From assembly GCA_031772625.1 (NCBI GenBank), contig CM062820.1, positions 90,318,988 to 90,382,987 of the forward strand: a stretch of 64,000 nucleotides of DNA. The letters run 5' to 3'. Both the position numbers and the translations under genes were made by a program. The notes below the pieces were generated by a model. The model worked only from the letters and a program-made list of their open reading frames with translations. It was not told the origin of the DNA and searched no databases. Origin of the DNA: Pinus tabuliformis. Lineage: Eukaryota; Streptophyta; Pinopsida; Pinales; Pinaceae. Position 1 is the stretch's first letter. Each line of letters begins with the position of its first letter. Positions 22,761 through 35,070 of the stretch are shown here, piece by piece.

Positions 22761-23735
22761 CCCAGGTTTACAGAGTCAACAGATGATAGGGATGAACCAG
22801 GGGTGTTAGACCAACTATATACGCTCACAGTAGGGAAAAGGGAGGACTACATAAATCCTATAGTCGAAGGATCTGTTAGCTGGAGAAGCATTCAAAGCTC
22901 GGAAGTTGGTTCAGAAGCTGCATGGGATGCATGGAATCAGGGTGGATACAAACTGAGAACTCGACGATGTGCAATGATAAGCCGAGTAAACTGGGGAGAC
23001 ATGGGAAGGGGCAGAAGCCTGAAGTACTATGGCCTTGAGCTGATAGATTGGTTCTTAGACAGAGTGGACCAGGACATACAAGAAGACAAGGTAATTCCCT
23101 TTCTAGAAATTACGCTTATGGCAACGCCAATAAGATGGTGGAAGGCACACTGCCAAGTACTAAACGATCGGAGGGACGCTAAGCAAGCAATGAAGGAAAG
23201 GTTTGGCAAGAACGAATATTGGCCACGAGATGAAGGGGAATACACATGGAATTCAAGTCCCAAGGAGCACATAAAAAATTGCATGACCAACTGGGAAATC
23301 TAGGAATTGCCAAGGAATTTGTGGGTACATGCATTTATACATACCCTCGGTGCTGTTCCCTGGGCTTGGTATATCTAGGAGGAGCTACGACGACAAACGG
23401 TTAGTTGGGATACCTTGGAAGCACAGTTCATTGGTGATTTTTCATTCAAAAGTAGTGAGGCACAAATGACAGAGGTACTCCAGGCGGTGAAGGGGGTTAT
23501 GTTCACCCTAGAGATGCTAGTTGAAGGGGAGTACAAAGAAAAATTTCTGCAGTGCTTGTATGATATGGAATCATCAAGATTTGTGACCTACGACAAAATT
23601 GATGCAGAACTAGAAGAGGATGGATTGGAGGGGCTTAGACACCTGGCCTTTGAAGAAACAGAGGGAGAAAGAGGGATTCAGGAGAACCCCTTGATGGAAG
23701 GCACCCATCTCCTACCAATGAAGCTGAGAAAATAG
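22761..23735 (+). pseudogene. gypsy-2 second gag-like module between protease and reverse transcriptase
   Basis: Between protease and reverse transcriptase is a module that resembles retrotransposon gag capsid: FLEITLMATPIRWW, KQAMKERFG, PKEHIKNC, VHAFIHTLGAVPWAWYI and ELRRQTVSWDTLEAQF. It is followed by an acidic helical stretch. Gag normally precedes protease, and this element already has a gag with zinc knuckles at 20733-21770. TAG stops at 23301, 23376 and 23733 each lie in the same frame as the flanking sequence. Possibly a captured or duplicated gag; function unknown. Confidence 0.65.
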
Positions 23736-24720
23736 AATGTGGGGATGAAAGATAAGCCCAAGATAGCATCAGTGGGAGATTACTGGGATGAACAAACCAC
23801 CAAAGAAATTTTTGATTTATTACAAGAATACTAGGACCTGTTCCTAGCTTCAGTGGCAGAACTCAAGGGGATAAAAGGTAACCTGGGAGAAATGAAAATT
23901 GTTCTGAAACCAGGTGTCTGACCAGTAAAGCACAGACCATACCGACTGAACCCAAGGGTAAAAGAGAAAGTTAAAAAGGAAATTGACAAAATGTTAATTG
24001 CAGGGATCATATTTCTAGTAGATGAGGCTGACTGGATAAGCCCCATAGTTATTTAGAACAAGAAGGATGCGACCGAAATTAGGGTATGCATCGACTACAG
24101 AAGCCTAAACAATGCATGCATGCATGACCCGTTCCCCACACCATTTAGCGACGAAGTCCTAGACAATGTTGCGGGGAATGAGGCATACTCGTTCATAGAT
24201 GGGTTCTCAGGCTACCACCAGGTCCAGATAGCCGAGGAAGATAGAAGGAAAACAACTTTCATGATAGAGTGGGGGTCGTGCGCATACAATGTAATGCCAT
24301 TATGATTAAAGAATGCACCAGCGGTATTCTCAAGGATTGTAATCGCTGCATTCCAGGATTACATTCATAAGTTTCTAGAAGTTTACATGGACGACTGGAC
24401 AGTATACCACCTACTGAAGAAGAATACCAGTTTATTGAGAGTGATGTTCGAGAGATGCAGAAAGTTGTAGATCTCCCTAAATTTAAAAAAATGTATTTTC
24501 GCAGTCCCCTTTGGAACTCTACTGGGCCACATTGTCTACAAAGATGGAGTCTGCGTAGACCCCCCCAAGGTAGCAACAATTGTCGACATGGAACCACCAC
24601 GCAACGTGAAACAACTAAGGGCAACTCTAGGCCACACGGGGTACTACAGATGATTCATCAAGAACTACATAGCCATAACAACCCTGATGGAGAAATTACT
24701 AAGGAAGATGGAAGAATTTA
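23736..24720 (+). pseudogene. rt: gypsy-2 reverse transcriptase
   Basis: Contains the usual order: VKHRPYRLNPR, IRVCIDYRSLNN, FIDGFSGYHQVQI, LKNAPAVFSRI, an intact catalytic YMDD at about 24385-24396 and the thumb motif LLGHIVYKDGV. Stops include TAG at 23832, TGA at 23919, TAG at 24054 and TGA at 24303. Most fit a single C-to-T change from CAG or CGA. Confidence 0.92.
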
Positions 24721-25325
24721 TCTGGACTACATACTGTCAAGCAGCACTGAATAAACTGAAAGAAAGGTTAGTAAGCGCCCCCATATTAGTGTACCCCGAC
24801 TGGAACAAAATGTTCCATGTACACATCGACGCGTCTGGAATAGCGCTAGGAGCAGTCTTAGCGCAACTGGGAGAAAAGATGGACCATCCAGTATACTACG
24901 CTAGTAGAAAGCTCTCTAAAGTAGAAAATAACTACAAAACAACAGAACGAGAAGCTCTGGCAATGGTCTACTCTCTCCAAAAGTTTAGGCACTACCTACT
25001 AGGCGCGTCGTTCAAATTCTTTACAGACCATTCTGCGCTGAAGTACTTAGTAAACAAGCCGGTACTAGAAGGAAGAATATGCAGGTGGCTGTTACTATTT
25101 CAAGAATTCACGTTTGAAGTGGTTGTTAAGCCAGGCAGATTGAATGTAGGGCTAGATCACTTGTCGCGCCTGGAAACAGGGGAGAATGACGGAGCAATAG
25201 ACGATCGGTTGCCCGATGCTGACCTATTCAGGATAGAAGCCATTCCCGATCACCTAGAAGAGATTGCTACTTTGCTAACAACAGGTTGTTTCCTAAAGGG
25301 ATACATGGCAACACAGAGGTGACAT
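24721..25325 (+). pseudogene. rnh: gypsy-2 RNase H
   Basis: Open over about 200 codons. The catalytic residues are visible: Asp in HIDASGIALG, Glu in TTEREALAMVYSL, Asp in FFTDHSALKYL, and the distal Asp in GLDHLSRLE. It ends in TGA at about 25319-25321, beyond which the integrase follows. Confidence 0.92.
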
Positions 25326-26476
25326 TTGGTGGTTAGAGCAACAAATTACCAGCTCATCGTGAGACACCTCTACAAAATGGGCTTGGATCAAATGCTCAGA
25401 CGATGTGTGTTGCAACATGAAAGAAAGGTCGTCCTAGGAGGCCATGTAGGAGGCAAGGCCACTGCAAGAAAGATACTACACGCAGGATTATGGTGGCCCA
25501 CTATCCATAAGGATTCTAAAGCATTTTCCAAATAATGCGATGTCTGTCAGAGGGTTGGTAAGCCTTCCTGACGTGATGAGCTACCACTACAGCCAGTCCA
25601 TTTGGTACAGATCTTTGATAAGTGGGCAGTAGACTTCATTGGTCCAATTTCTCCACCAGCAAGACACTCATGATCTCGATACATAATCACAGAGACAAAA
25701 TACCTCATAATATCGGCAGAGGCTGCACCAGTGAAAGGCTGCATAGTAGAAACAATGACAAGATTCACTTTGAAAATATTATTTCAAGGTTCGAATGCCT
25801 GAGGAGCCTCACAAGTGACCAGGGAACCCACTTTCTGAACGAAATAATTGAACCTCTACTAGTGAATTTTATGGTTTAGCATAATAAGAGTAGTCCTTAT
25901 CATCTACAAGCAAATGGTGCAGTAGAAGCATTTAACAAAATACTAGAGAAAGGGCTAACAAAAGTCGTATCTGCCAACCGGGATGACTGGGATGAAAGAA
26001 TTCTAGCAACTCTATGGGCATATAGGAAAACAGTCAAAAGACTCCACAAACAAACTCCATTTCAGCTCATGTATGACAGAGAGGCGGTGGTACCAGCAGA
26101 ATTTATACTGCCCAGCATGCTAATCTCAGAGGCTACAAGAATGACAGATAGCAGTGCCTTGCAGAACAGGCTGAGCCAGCTGATGGAACTCGATGAAACC
26201 CGATTCCTAGTAGAATTCCATCAATTAGTCGAGCAATGAAGACAAAAGGCTTGGCATGATAGGCACATCAAGAAGAAATCATTTGAAGTTGGAGACCAAG
26301 TGCTCCTTTATGACAACAAGTTCCTGAAGTTCCCAGGAAAACTATAGATGCACTGGTTAGGCCCATTCATAATCGTAGAAATAAAAGTATCGGGCGCGAT
26401 AAGACTCGCACAACTGGATGGAATCTTACTGCAGGGATGGGTGAATGGCGCATGCCTAAAACTCTACTGCAAGTAA
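25326..26476 (+). pseudogene. int: gypsy-2 integrase
   Basis: HHCC zinc finger (VRHLYKMG, GGHVGGKATARK, CDVCQRV), then the DDE core: Asp in WAVDFIGPISP, Asp in LTSDQGTHFLN, Glu in NGAVEAFNKIL. The C-terminal part has the HDRHIKKK and WLGPFII features. About seven stops and one or two frameshifts (about 25780-25850) break it. It ends at TAA 26474-26476. Confidence 0.9.
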
Positions 26477-27205
26477 AAAAAACAAAAAAAATTAGTTCAA
26501 ATAATAAGGTTGCGGCCATGGTTTGGATACCGCAACCCATTTGTGGTCGGGGTAGTGTCAGCGGTCATATAAGTAGGCCAAGTCACCAGAGATTGGATAG
26601 TGTTAGGGGTCACTTTAATAGGCCTAGTCAAGAGAGACAGTAGCCACACATGTCACCCTCGTTAGCAGAATACACGTAGCTCCGAACCTTTTCTAGAATT
26701 GATGGCTGCACAAGCACCCACCCCATCCACTGTACCAATAGTTATTTCCTGATTAAGTAATCAATAAGGAAAATGTCAAGATATGGTCACAAAATATTTC
26801 CCGTTAAGCATAGAATTAGTTAATAAATAAACCCATCACAGAAAAACAAAGACACCATGCAGCCCACTCTATACCTTCTAGACCACGTCATAGTTGTCAC
26901 GTACAAGTCGGGCGACAGTGGAAAAATATAGCTAGAATACATGGAAAGGTTGCTGGAGTAAGTAGTTGATTAAAGCCTCGTCAGTCAGGGGACGTTGTGT
27001 CAGATTTGGCTACATAAACTACAGGAGGATGCAGGGAACGCTAGAGTTTCAAACCATAGAAGAATTCCAAGATCACTTGGAAGAACAGGGGCAGAAGAAG
27101 AGAAGCAAGAAACCTCTAGTATAGATAGTTTACCGCAGAAGAGAAGCAATGGTGAAGGGAGTAATATCAGTCCCATAGAATTCACTTGATGCACGAATTG
27201 AAGCA
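26477..27205 (+). other. Spacer between integrase and the additional frame of gypsy-2
   Basis: About 730 bp with short interrupted frames only; a 34-bp near repeat around GTCATATAAGTAGGCC and GTCACTTTAATAGGCC (about 26560-26630). Nothing else recognised. Confidence 0.4.
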
Positions 27206-29944
27206 GTGGACAATCTATATGCAAAGTATGACAGGTCGAATCTGTTCGATAATGACTTCACAGATGGATTCCAATTTCCAATCATGAAGAGGGAGGTGTA
27301 TGTGGAAGAATTTCAAAGGGAGGATGGCACCAGGGCCTCTAGAATTAGAGATGACTTAAGGGGGATACAAAGGTCCATGCTATTCCACCTACAAAGTTTG
27401 CCTGTATTCGACACCCAATTTGCCGCCATGCAGTGCACAAAATTACTAGCAAGTAGGATGCATGGTGGGTCGCTATGGTTGGACAAGGAATACCCCATTC
27501 ATGTCGAGGATATAAATCGACTCACTGGGCTGGCAGAAGTTGGGAATGCAGTCAACATAGCGTTCTAGGCTAGGGTCAAGCGGGGAAAGAAGCAGATGGA
27601 GGACAACATCTACGCCAGATACGGGACAGAGCGAGGTGGGAGGGGCACGAAGCTGGAAAAATTCAACAAGGATAATATCAGGTTTTCTTGCTATCTTATC
27701 GCAGGAAAAACAATGAGGCATTTCACGAGGAACGAGTGCACCTTGGACACCATTTCAATTGTGGAACACTGCTTCCAAGGAGAAGTACTCAACTAGTCAG
27801 CCTTCATGCTCAATGAACTATTCGAGGCTTGTGAAAATGTCTACAGGAGGAGCACTGGCTTTGTGCTCGAATACTTGGTAATGGCACTAGCAATGTGGAA
27901 ATGGAGGCCACCCCTAGAAAGGAAAATGGAAACCATTACTGAAGACCAGCCAATTGCACTCAGGTACGAACCATGGAAGGCATCAGGGGATCCCAACACA
28001 AAGGAGATCAATGCGAGAGATTTTAAGAGCTGGTAAGAGTAGATGGTGGACACCATTCAATCCATTGAGAGGATACCCAAGGCTCTCTTGGATGAGTTCT
28101 CAGGCGAGCTCTGGTTTGGCGCCTCCCATGTGCACACTTACCTAAGACCACGGTGTGTCAACCCAGCCACTTCCCGCGGGAGTAGCTCAAGCTCCCTCCC
28201 AGATGACGGTCCCCAAATTGCAGAAAAAGCAAGTCATCTGAACCCCACAGGTCAAAAATACAGCTACTAAAAAGCTGAAAATTAACCCGCCAGCTCCAGT
28301 CGTCGACCTCACTGTTGAGGTCGAGCAGCCAATTCCCGCAACCACCATAGTCGAGGAGATCCCTGCCACTACATCCACTACAATACAGCCGTCACAGGAG
28401 TCATCCCTGCAAACCGCTTCCACTTCCGCGACCCTGTCCGAGATCCTCCCGTTCGGCCACCGAAGGACTACTGCAGAAGCAAAAGTTCAGTCGGCCGGCT
28501 GGACAGAGGGCACCACCTCAACCATAGGAATGCCACCAGCAGATAGTACAACACCAATGCTTGGGTTGGATCCACCAGTAGGGAGATGACTGGATACCAT
28601 TTGGCAGAGAGAAAGGACTCAATTGTACTTTCCCACTCTCCCTATAAAGCTCGCAGTCCCTCCAAACCCTAGCATTACTCCAACCACACCATAGTTCACT
28701 CCACCATCCTAGCAAGAACACTCACCCACCTCCCATTCAGATAAGTCCATTGCAAGCGGCCTACCCCTACAACAACAATTCCCGGAACCAAGCACAATGT
28801 AGGCTGATACACTCCATCACTGGTCATCGGCCCAATTATTTTCTTTTATTTAGCAAGAAGCTCATAAGGCCGAGAGTCTCTATGAAGACCTAGCTAAAGA
28901 ACATGAGCAGTAGAGGAAGCAGTTGCTCATAGTGACGAAGGAGCGAGATCACCTACGGGAAGCAAACACAGGATTGCAAGCCCAGGTGGATCAGATTACA
29001 CAATGGTTCCAATCAATATGGCCAACCGTCACCGAAGCCAACATTGAGGCACTAGCGGACATGACCTCCTACACGTTGATCGACTGCTAAGATCACATAT
29101 AGACAATGTGCACGCGCCTGTCAACCACAAATGCTTATATGAGGTGGAAGCTAGAGACAGTAAGGTCCACACTACCAAATCCCGTGGAAATCTACGCACG
29201 GACGGTTGAAGGAAGGGTCAGGGAATTGGAAGTGAAGAAGAAAGCCTTAGCCAAAGCCCTCACCGATGGTTACGCCCTAATGGGAAAGGTCCACGACTGG
29301 TCAGGCAGTTTAGCACTAAAGAACCACCAGGTTTACCTACTAAGAGAACATATTCAGTCACTGTTTGCCAGCATAAGGGATTGTACAGACCATACTTAGC
29401 TGCAACAAATCAATGAGCAAATCGACATCCTCTAGGCCCAGGTTGACAACATTGAGGAGGAGTCAGCAAGGATGAAACAGATAATTAGAGACCTGCAGCC
29501 CCCGGTTCATATGTAGGTTCTACTCTTGAAGGAGGCATGCGACTCCAGCGGCCAACAATGGGACGACCTACAGAGACAACGGCCAACAACCCTAACATCG
29601 CAATCAGCCGAGGCATTCACTCAAGGCGTTGATGCAATCCTTGCCAACTGGGACCTAGCAATTCAAAGATACACTGAGTTCAGGCAACAAACAACAACCT
29701 TAGTCCCAGAGTTGGAGCCTTCATTTGGAACAGAGGAGCCACAAGGGAAAGAAAGGGCCACAGGAACAAATGCCATACCACAAGCTAGGATTGAGACAGA
29801 ATAGGCACCTACTCCGCAAGCAAGTATCGAAGTAGCAGAAGTGCCAGCACAACAGACAGTAGAGACATGTCCATTAGTAATGCAGCCACCACCTGTAGAG
29901 CACATGGAAGTAACAGTAGGACCGCCAGAGGTCAAAATGACTTG
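27206..29944 (+). pseudogene. Long additional frame of gypsy-2 downstream of integrase
   Basis: A single frame runs 27206-28270 and, after one frameshift, another runs 28275-29944, together about 910 residues with a dozen stops. The N-terminal part (SLWLDKEYPIHVEDINRL) recalls plant mobile domain-like proteins found in retroelements. A Pro/Ser/Thr-rich middle follows, then a long Glu/Gln/Lys-rich helical segment that looks like coiled coil. Stops are almost all TAG at places consistent with Gln. It occupies the spot between pol and the 3' LTR where some gypsy elements carry an accessory gene. Function not known. Confidence 0.6.
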
Positions 29945-29979
29945 ACTCAGGGATGAGTCAAGAAATTGTGGTTGGGGCC

Positions 29980-30852
29980 TGTTGGGGCCTTCGTTAATTT
30001 TGAATGATTTTGACTAGTTTTGACTGACTGAAGGGTGGGAAAGAGACAGATGGCAACAACGGTTGGGTGGTGGAACGAACAGTTGTGGAGGAGTGGTGGC
30101 AAGGTGGTAGCGGAAGTCAAAGGCATCCAAGGAGATGGGAAGGTGCAGAAGCAACCAAGAGAGAAAGCAACCGAGTGAGAACTAGCAGTCCAGGTAGCTG
30201 GGAAGGACATAAAAGGGGAAGACTAGAGAGGAATAAAGTTGTTGTTCAACTCACTAGAGGAAGAAGGAGTTAGTTGTAGAAGAGGTACATAGTTGTAGAT
30301 GTCGAATGAGAGAGTGTTGGGATCTGAGGGACTTGGTTGCGGAACTGATCTAACCCGAGCGACTGAGCCAGGTATTTTATTTAATGTTTATGGAGAATGC
30401 CAGATTATGATGTATTCTGTTATGTTAAGTTAATATAAGACAAAGCTGATGGTTGTTGAGACTTCTAATGTATTGAGTATCGTGCTTAGTGGGCCCATTA
30501 AAATTTTAAATAGTCTATCTGTTGCACGTAGATGGTAATTCATAGATTGATGCAAGGATGTTGTTAGTTCTGTGTTCTTTATAATGGATCTATGCGTATG
30601 ATTTAAGGATATTGTTATCTCCATTTCATGTATTACAGATATGAATGTGTATGATTGTCTATGCCTGGTTGATATTCCCTCGACCCTATGCTGAGCCCTT
30701 CTCCCTTTTGGTCGCGGCACACCTCAGGTGATACTCCTTGCCCTTCGGGGTGAGGTGAAAATGTCAGCATTGTCCTAGACTACAACAGACCACTGTTGGC
30801 CTCCTGTGCCCGAACCCAGGGTATTTTCCCTGATGACTCTTTCAAGCCAACA
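29980..30852 (+). repeat. 3' LTR of gypsy-2
   Basis: Starts TGTTGGGGCC and ends CCAACA, matching 18553-19396. It carries about 25 extra bases near 30236-30260 that the 5' copy lacks. A short purine-rich tract with GGTTGGGG (29970-29978) just before it is the probable plus-strand primer. Confidence 0.9.
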
Positions 30853-31491
30853 ATGCATGAGCTATTTTTAGTTGATTGACCAGTTAACTACATGATCTCT
30901 CAGTTAAACCACTGTTCCACTGCACAACTAACCTCCAACTAGTTCTATTATTTGTTAAAAATAGTCTAACTGATTACAACTAGAAATAACTGAATTTGAT
31001 TGGTATAAATTATAAATCGCACATGCATAACTAAACTCTAATCCCTGTAACTCAAATTTGCTGACCTAATTGAGTGACAAGAGATATGTCACCTCAATTA
31101 ACTACCTCCAAGTTGTTTGCTGATGTGGAAATTTCAAATTTTCTCAATTTGACCAAGGCTAAGCCAAATTGAGCCTTTCTTGCTACACTTCTCAATACAA
31201 TAGATTTAGGAGGAGGTTGCAAAGAGAGGGATTGGGACCATTTATACCAACCAAAGGCTATGAATAAAACCTAAAGCATTGAACTTGGAAAAAATCATGG
31301 GGAAGACAAGTGGGATTGACATACAATAAAACCAAGGAACTTTGCTTGTCACATGCATAGAGGATTATCCCATTAGGAATACTCATAGTGAAAGTAGGAG
31401 GGATAAAAGGAGGGTAAACCTAACAAATTAAGGTATATAAAACAATAAATCATGGAGGAAATTTGGGATATGAAGTACCATATGCCTTGTT
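30853..31491. other. Intergenic, no recognised element
   Basis: About 640 bp to the right of gypsy-2. I see no coding domain. A minus-strand GGTATAAATGG at about 31230-31240 resembles a TATA box, without other LTR evidence. Confidence 0.4.
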
Positions 31492-31845
31492 GATGCCAAG
31501 AGGTTTAAATGATTCGAATGAGTGGGGAATTAATGGGAGAGAAAACAAATTTTGGAAATTTGATTTCATAAAAATATAGATTTTTAAGGAACATGAAATT
31601 AAGGGTTCCCAAAAGAGGTACTTAGTATTCCTTAAAAAATGGAGGACACCTCTTTAGCCATGATGTTAATGCCAAGAGGTTTAAATGATTTGAATAAGTG
31701 GGGAATTAATGGTAGAAAAAACCAATTTTGAAAATTTGATTTCATAAAAATATAGATGCTTAAGGAACATGAAATTCAAGGTTCCCAAAAGAGGTAACTA
31801 TTACTAGGCTTACAAAAGGTAGGACACCTCTTTAGCTAGGATATT
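31492..31845. repeat. Tandem duplication, 176-bp unit
   Basis: Copies at 31492-31667 and 31668-about 31845 begin GATGCCAAGAGG and AATGCCAAGAGG and share most of their length, including GGACACCTCTTTAGC near the end. The second copy runs into the C-terminus of the RNase H fragment. Confidence 0.85.
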
Positions 31846-32200
31846 AGCACAATCATTATGTTTTTTGAGAATGTGAACTAATTTGACCTCTTAGTTTAGA
31901 AGCTCTTTGTGAAATATGAAAATGTTTCAATCCATGATTAGATGATTATTAAAATTATGATCCTACATTGTTTTAATAATAATATTTGAGTCTCCTAATA
32001 CCATTAATTATGAAATCCACCTTTAAATGACTAGTAGAAGCCCCATGAATAAAGCAACCTTATCATCTTGATTTTTAGTTATGTATCTTATTCCCCATGA
32101 AAATTGAAATTTCTTTGTTCCATCTAGGTTCAATATGACCCCACCTACTCTTATTGCCTCTAGCATGATCGATGCATGTTGACCTCATTAAACATAAAAA
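31812..32200 (-). pseudogene. RNase H domain fragment, probably from a LINE
   Basis: Minus-strand reading, in pieces with a frameshift near 32150 and several stops, gives a whole RNase H domain of the plant RVT_3 type: VGGVILNLDG, QDDKVALFMG (where NNxAE is usual), VLGDSNIIIK, and VKLVHILKKHNDCANILAKE at the end. The 3' position and the following 176-bp repeat suggest the end of a LINE. A retroelement of the Tat group is the alternative source. No reverse transcriptase is recognisable upstream. Confidence 0.6.
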
Positions 32201-32209
32201 TTCAAAAAA

Positions 32210-33551
32210 TCTGATGATTTTTTTCCCTTCCTTATTTGTATTTAGACAAGGCATGCAGACTATCCCAATTTGATCATTAGTGTAGACAAGTGGCTCCATT
32301 ATCTTGTTTAATTGTTATTCCTCATTGTTCTCTTAATGTGATCCTAATGTTCAAGTTTCAAAAATTTCCATCATTTTTGAATTTAGGTTTCTCTGATCTA
32401 TATTTTGAAAATTGAAATTCTTTCGGTAAAAAATCACATGAAATTTTTTGAGTCTATGTTTTTTGTTCATCGTAGGACAAAGATGGAAAGTATGATGGGA
32501 AAAAAAGATGGAAAGTCTGATGAGAAAAAGATTAAATAGTGAAGGCAATATACAAAGAATAGGGTCAAACATTTGAAATAAAACGGTAATAAAGAATAAC
32601 ATTCCAAAATTTAATAATAAATATTGAGTTAAAAGAATAAAAATAAAATAGAAATAATAAAAATATGATGATTAAATCAAGTCAAATAAAACACTACATA
32701 TTCAAGGTCAAAAAAATAATAAATATATAATAAAGAATAAATATTTAGAATAGATAAATATATGATAAATTTAAAAATTAATTGGAAGTTAAGGAACATA
32801 AGAAATTAACAATAAAATTAATCAAACTTAATTGAAAATCGAGAAATGGTTGAGATTGAAAAATATTAAAAACAATTTTCAATATTTTTTTTGAAAATAA
32901 AGATAATAAATAATAAATGGACTAAATCAAAATAGAGAAAGACTTAAAAAATATAAATAAATGAACAAAGTGAAATAAAATAAAATAACCAATAAAAATT
33001 AAAATTAATATATATATATATAGTAAAGAAGTAAAAATAGTTTATTCTAACATGTAATTTACTATTTTATTCTAATATATAATTTATTTAGAAGTAAAAA
33101 TACATATAATTAATAGAGCATAAAGAGACTAAATAGATTAAAGAAATAGTAAAATAATATAATAAAAATATTGATCAAATATAGTAAAATTAAATTAATA
33201 ATAAAATATAAAATGAAACAACAAAATAAGGAAACAAAGAAGAATGGGCCGGAGTCAATAATATAGTTAGAAGACATGAATCCAATATAATAATGCACAT
33301 TGACATAAATATTATTCCAATGGAAAACCAATTGGTTTTCTCTGGAGCACTTGACACTCAATAACTTTGACTGGCTCCTCCACCATTAGAGCCTAAAGTT
33401 CCTCATTTGTTTCAAGATTGATCATAAATAAGTAAATGACCTATTCTCTAGATAATATTTGATTCCAAATTTAAATTTAGAGGGTTTCCTTTTAATGAAT
33501 CAACTGTAGTGTTAACAATAAAAGCACAATACAAGTCGTTGAAATCCATAT
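32210..33551. other. AT-rich intergenic sequence
   Basis: Strongly A-rich on the plus strand between 32590 and 33240, with short runs such as (TA)8 near 33008-33021. No coding domain or RNA gene seen; open frames here are composition effects. Confidence 0.5.
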
Positions 33552-33792
33552 TGTTAAATTTCCATAAGGAAATCTATATTTCATTAATCAAATACGATAT
33601 TACATATATACAGGAAGTGTTGTCTCAGGATAGGAAATCTATCTTAGACACACAATCTATTGGTTGAGAGAATATCTCAACCACACACAAAATTCTCTCA
33701 ACCACACACAAGTCTAGGAAACAAAATAGGAACAAACTCCTCTAGATAGAAATAAGCACAACTGAGACAACTAGTAATTACATATTCCAACA
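33552..33792 (-). repeat. 3' LTR of the non-autonomous element
   Basis: 241 bp, plus-strand ends TGTTAAAT and TTCCAACA. It contains a 21-bp internal duplication (AATTCTCTCAACCACACACA) that the 220-bp 5' copy lacks. Confidence 0.93.
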
Positions 33793-33802
33793 CACCCCCT
33801 TA
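33793..33802 (-). promoter_or_regulatory. Polypurine tract of the non-autonomous element
   Basis: The minus strand reads TTAAGGGGGTG next to the 3' LTR, a typical plus-strand primer. Confidence 0.8.
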
Positions 33803-35070
33803 ATGAGTACTTGTCTCGATATCAATATGCAAAGTCTAGTTGTGGTCAAACATTACAAAATAATATGTGGATGTCCATATAAAAGAGAAACCATCCATCA
33901 GAATGAATGGATGCCAACTGCTACAACTGCCAGTATTGTAGGATGTCCTTCGCACACATGGTTATGTCAACCATTACAACTATATACATATACCTGTACT
34001 TGAAAATCCCCCTCCATTGTCATGGGTTTTATTAGATTACCCATAACCATGCTTTGGGTTTTATCAGATCACGCTCAACCATGCCACCAAGGGCTCTCAG
34101 CCACCACGGCTCAACTCAGTCATCAATGCTCAACTCGGCCACGAAGGCTCAACACAACCACGAAGGCTCAACAGAACCACGAAGGCTCAACATAGCCACG
34201 AAGGGCCACAAACTTGCCACTAGGGCACTCCAGCCACTCTCAGCTACAAACCTGCCACTAGGGCACTCCAGCCACTCTGAGCTCACCAATGACTTGGCTC
34301 AACCAGGTTGAGGGTTTTCTCAGCTAACCCTAAACCATGCGTATAGGAATCCATGTCCACTTCACTCTCACATGTGGTTTTTGTCTTATCACAAACCAAC
34401 ACTGCAAATACAAAGTGGTTTTTAGATTACCACGAACTGTATGGGGGTACACATGCCTTACAAGGCTTACACCACAACTCCAACTTTTGGAGTTACCAGG
34501 TACATACATTACAACGACCGCTACATAACATCCTAGAATTTCTTACTAATAAAATGTATGTGATATCATACACCATCATCATGAGTCTATTCCACAAATT
34601 CACACACAAACTAGATTGTCCATCATCCTTTAATATTTGATGCAGCTCTTCTAATGCCATCTTCAGTGTCATGTCTTCATCATATTTGGTAATTTTCTTG
34701 TAAATTTTTGTATTGTTGGAATGACCCGTTCCAACACACTCATAATTGTGACAATGGTTGGTCAGACCATTGTCACTTCAATGACGACCAAAAATACCAT
34801 AACACGTCATACTAATACACAAAAATGCACTGCAAACTTAGATGCTACAACAACTTGAAAACTGAATGGTTACAAAACCAGAGAATTAAATCCATTGGCA
34901 TGGTAGAAGAAGTTTCTAGTGATGACATGAACAAATACCCCACTGAAAAAAAGAAAATAATTGTGGCTCACGCTTGGCCACATGCACAACAATGCATTCT
35001 TAGGCACATTAACTCTGTTCAACACTTCCAAAGCGGCGATCACGAGCCGATCTTGGGCCAGGCGGATCCT
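33803..35070 (-). other. 3' internal region of the non-autonomous element, with short tandem repeats
   Basis: No retroviral domain. At about 34131-34200 a 19-bp unit (ACCACGAAGGCTCAACA) is repeated four times with small changes. At about 34209-34277 a 36-bp unit (with TGCCACTAGGGCACTCCAG) is repeated twice. The plus-strand frame at 34825-35268 is the shadow of the gene fragment. Confidence 0.65.

Larger units (their letters stand above)
18553..30852 (+). mobile_element. Ty3/gypsy LTR retrotransposon gypsy-2, both LTRs present
   Basis: A 12.3-kb element with LTRs of 844 and 873 bp, gag, protease, an extra gag-like module, reverse transcriptase, RNase H, integrase and a long additional frame before the 3' LTR. 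Flanks ATTCA (18548-18552) and ATGCA (30853-30857) are probably a target duplication with one later change. The two LTRs differ at roughly one base in twelve by eye, so it is old. Stops are abundant and most fit CAG to TAG or CGA to TGA. Confidence 0.9.

Noticed and set aside
18520-31300. Idea that gypsy-2 is inserted inside the copia-2 LTR, with its rest at 30853-31300 (TATA-like box near 31235)
   Set aside because: The inverted repeat TGTAGA...TCTACA closes the copia-2 LTR at 18519, and the remainder would make it unusually long.
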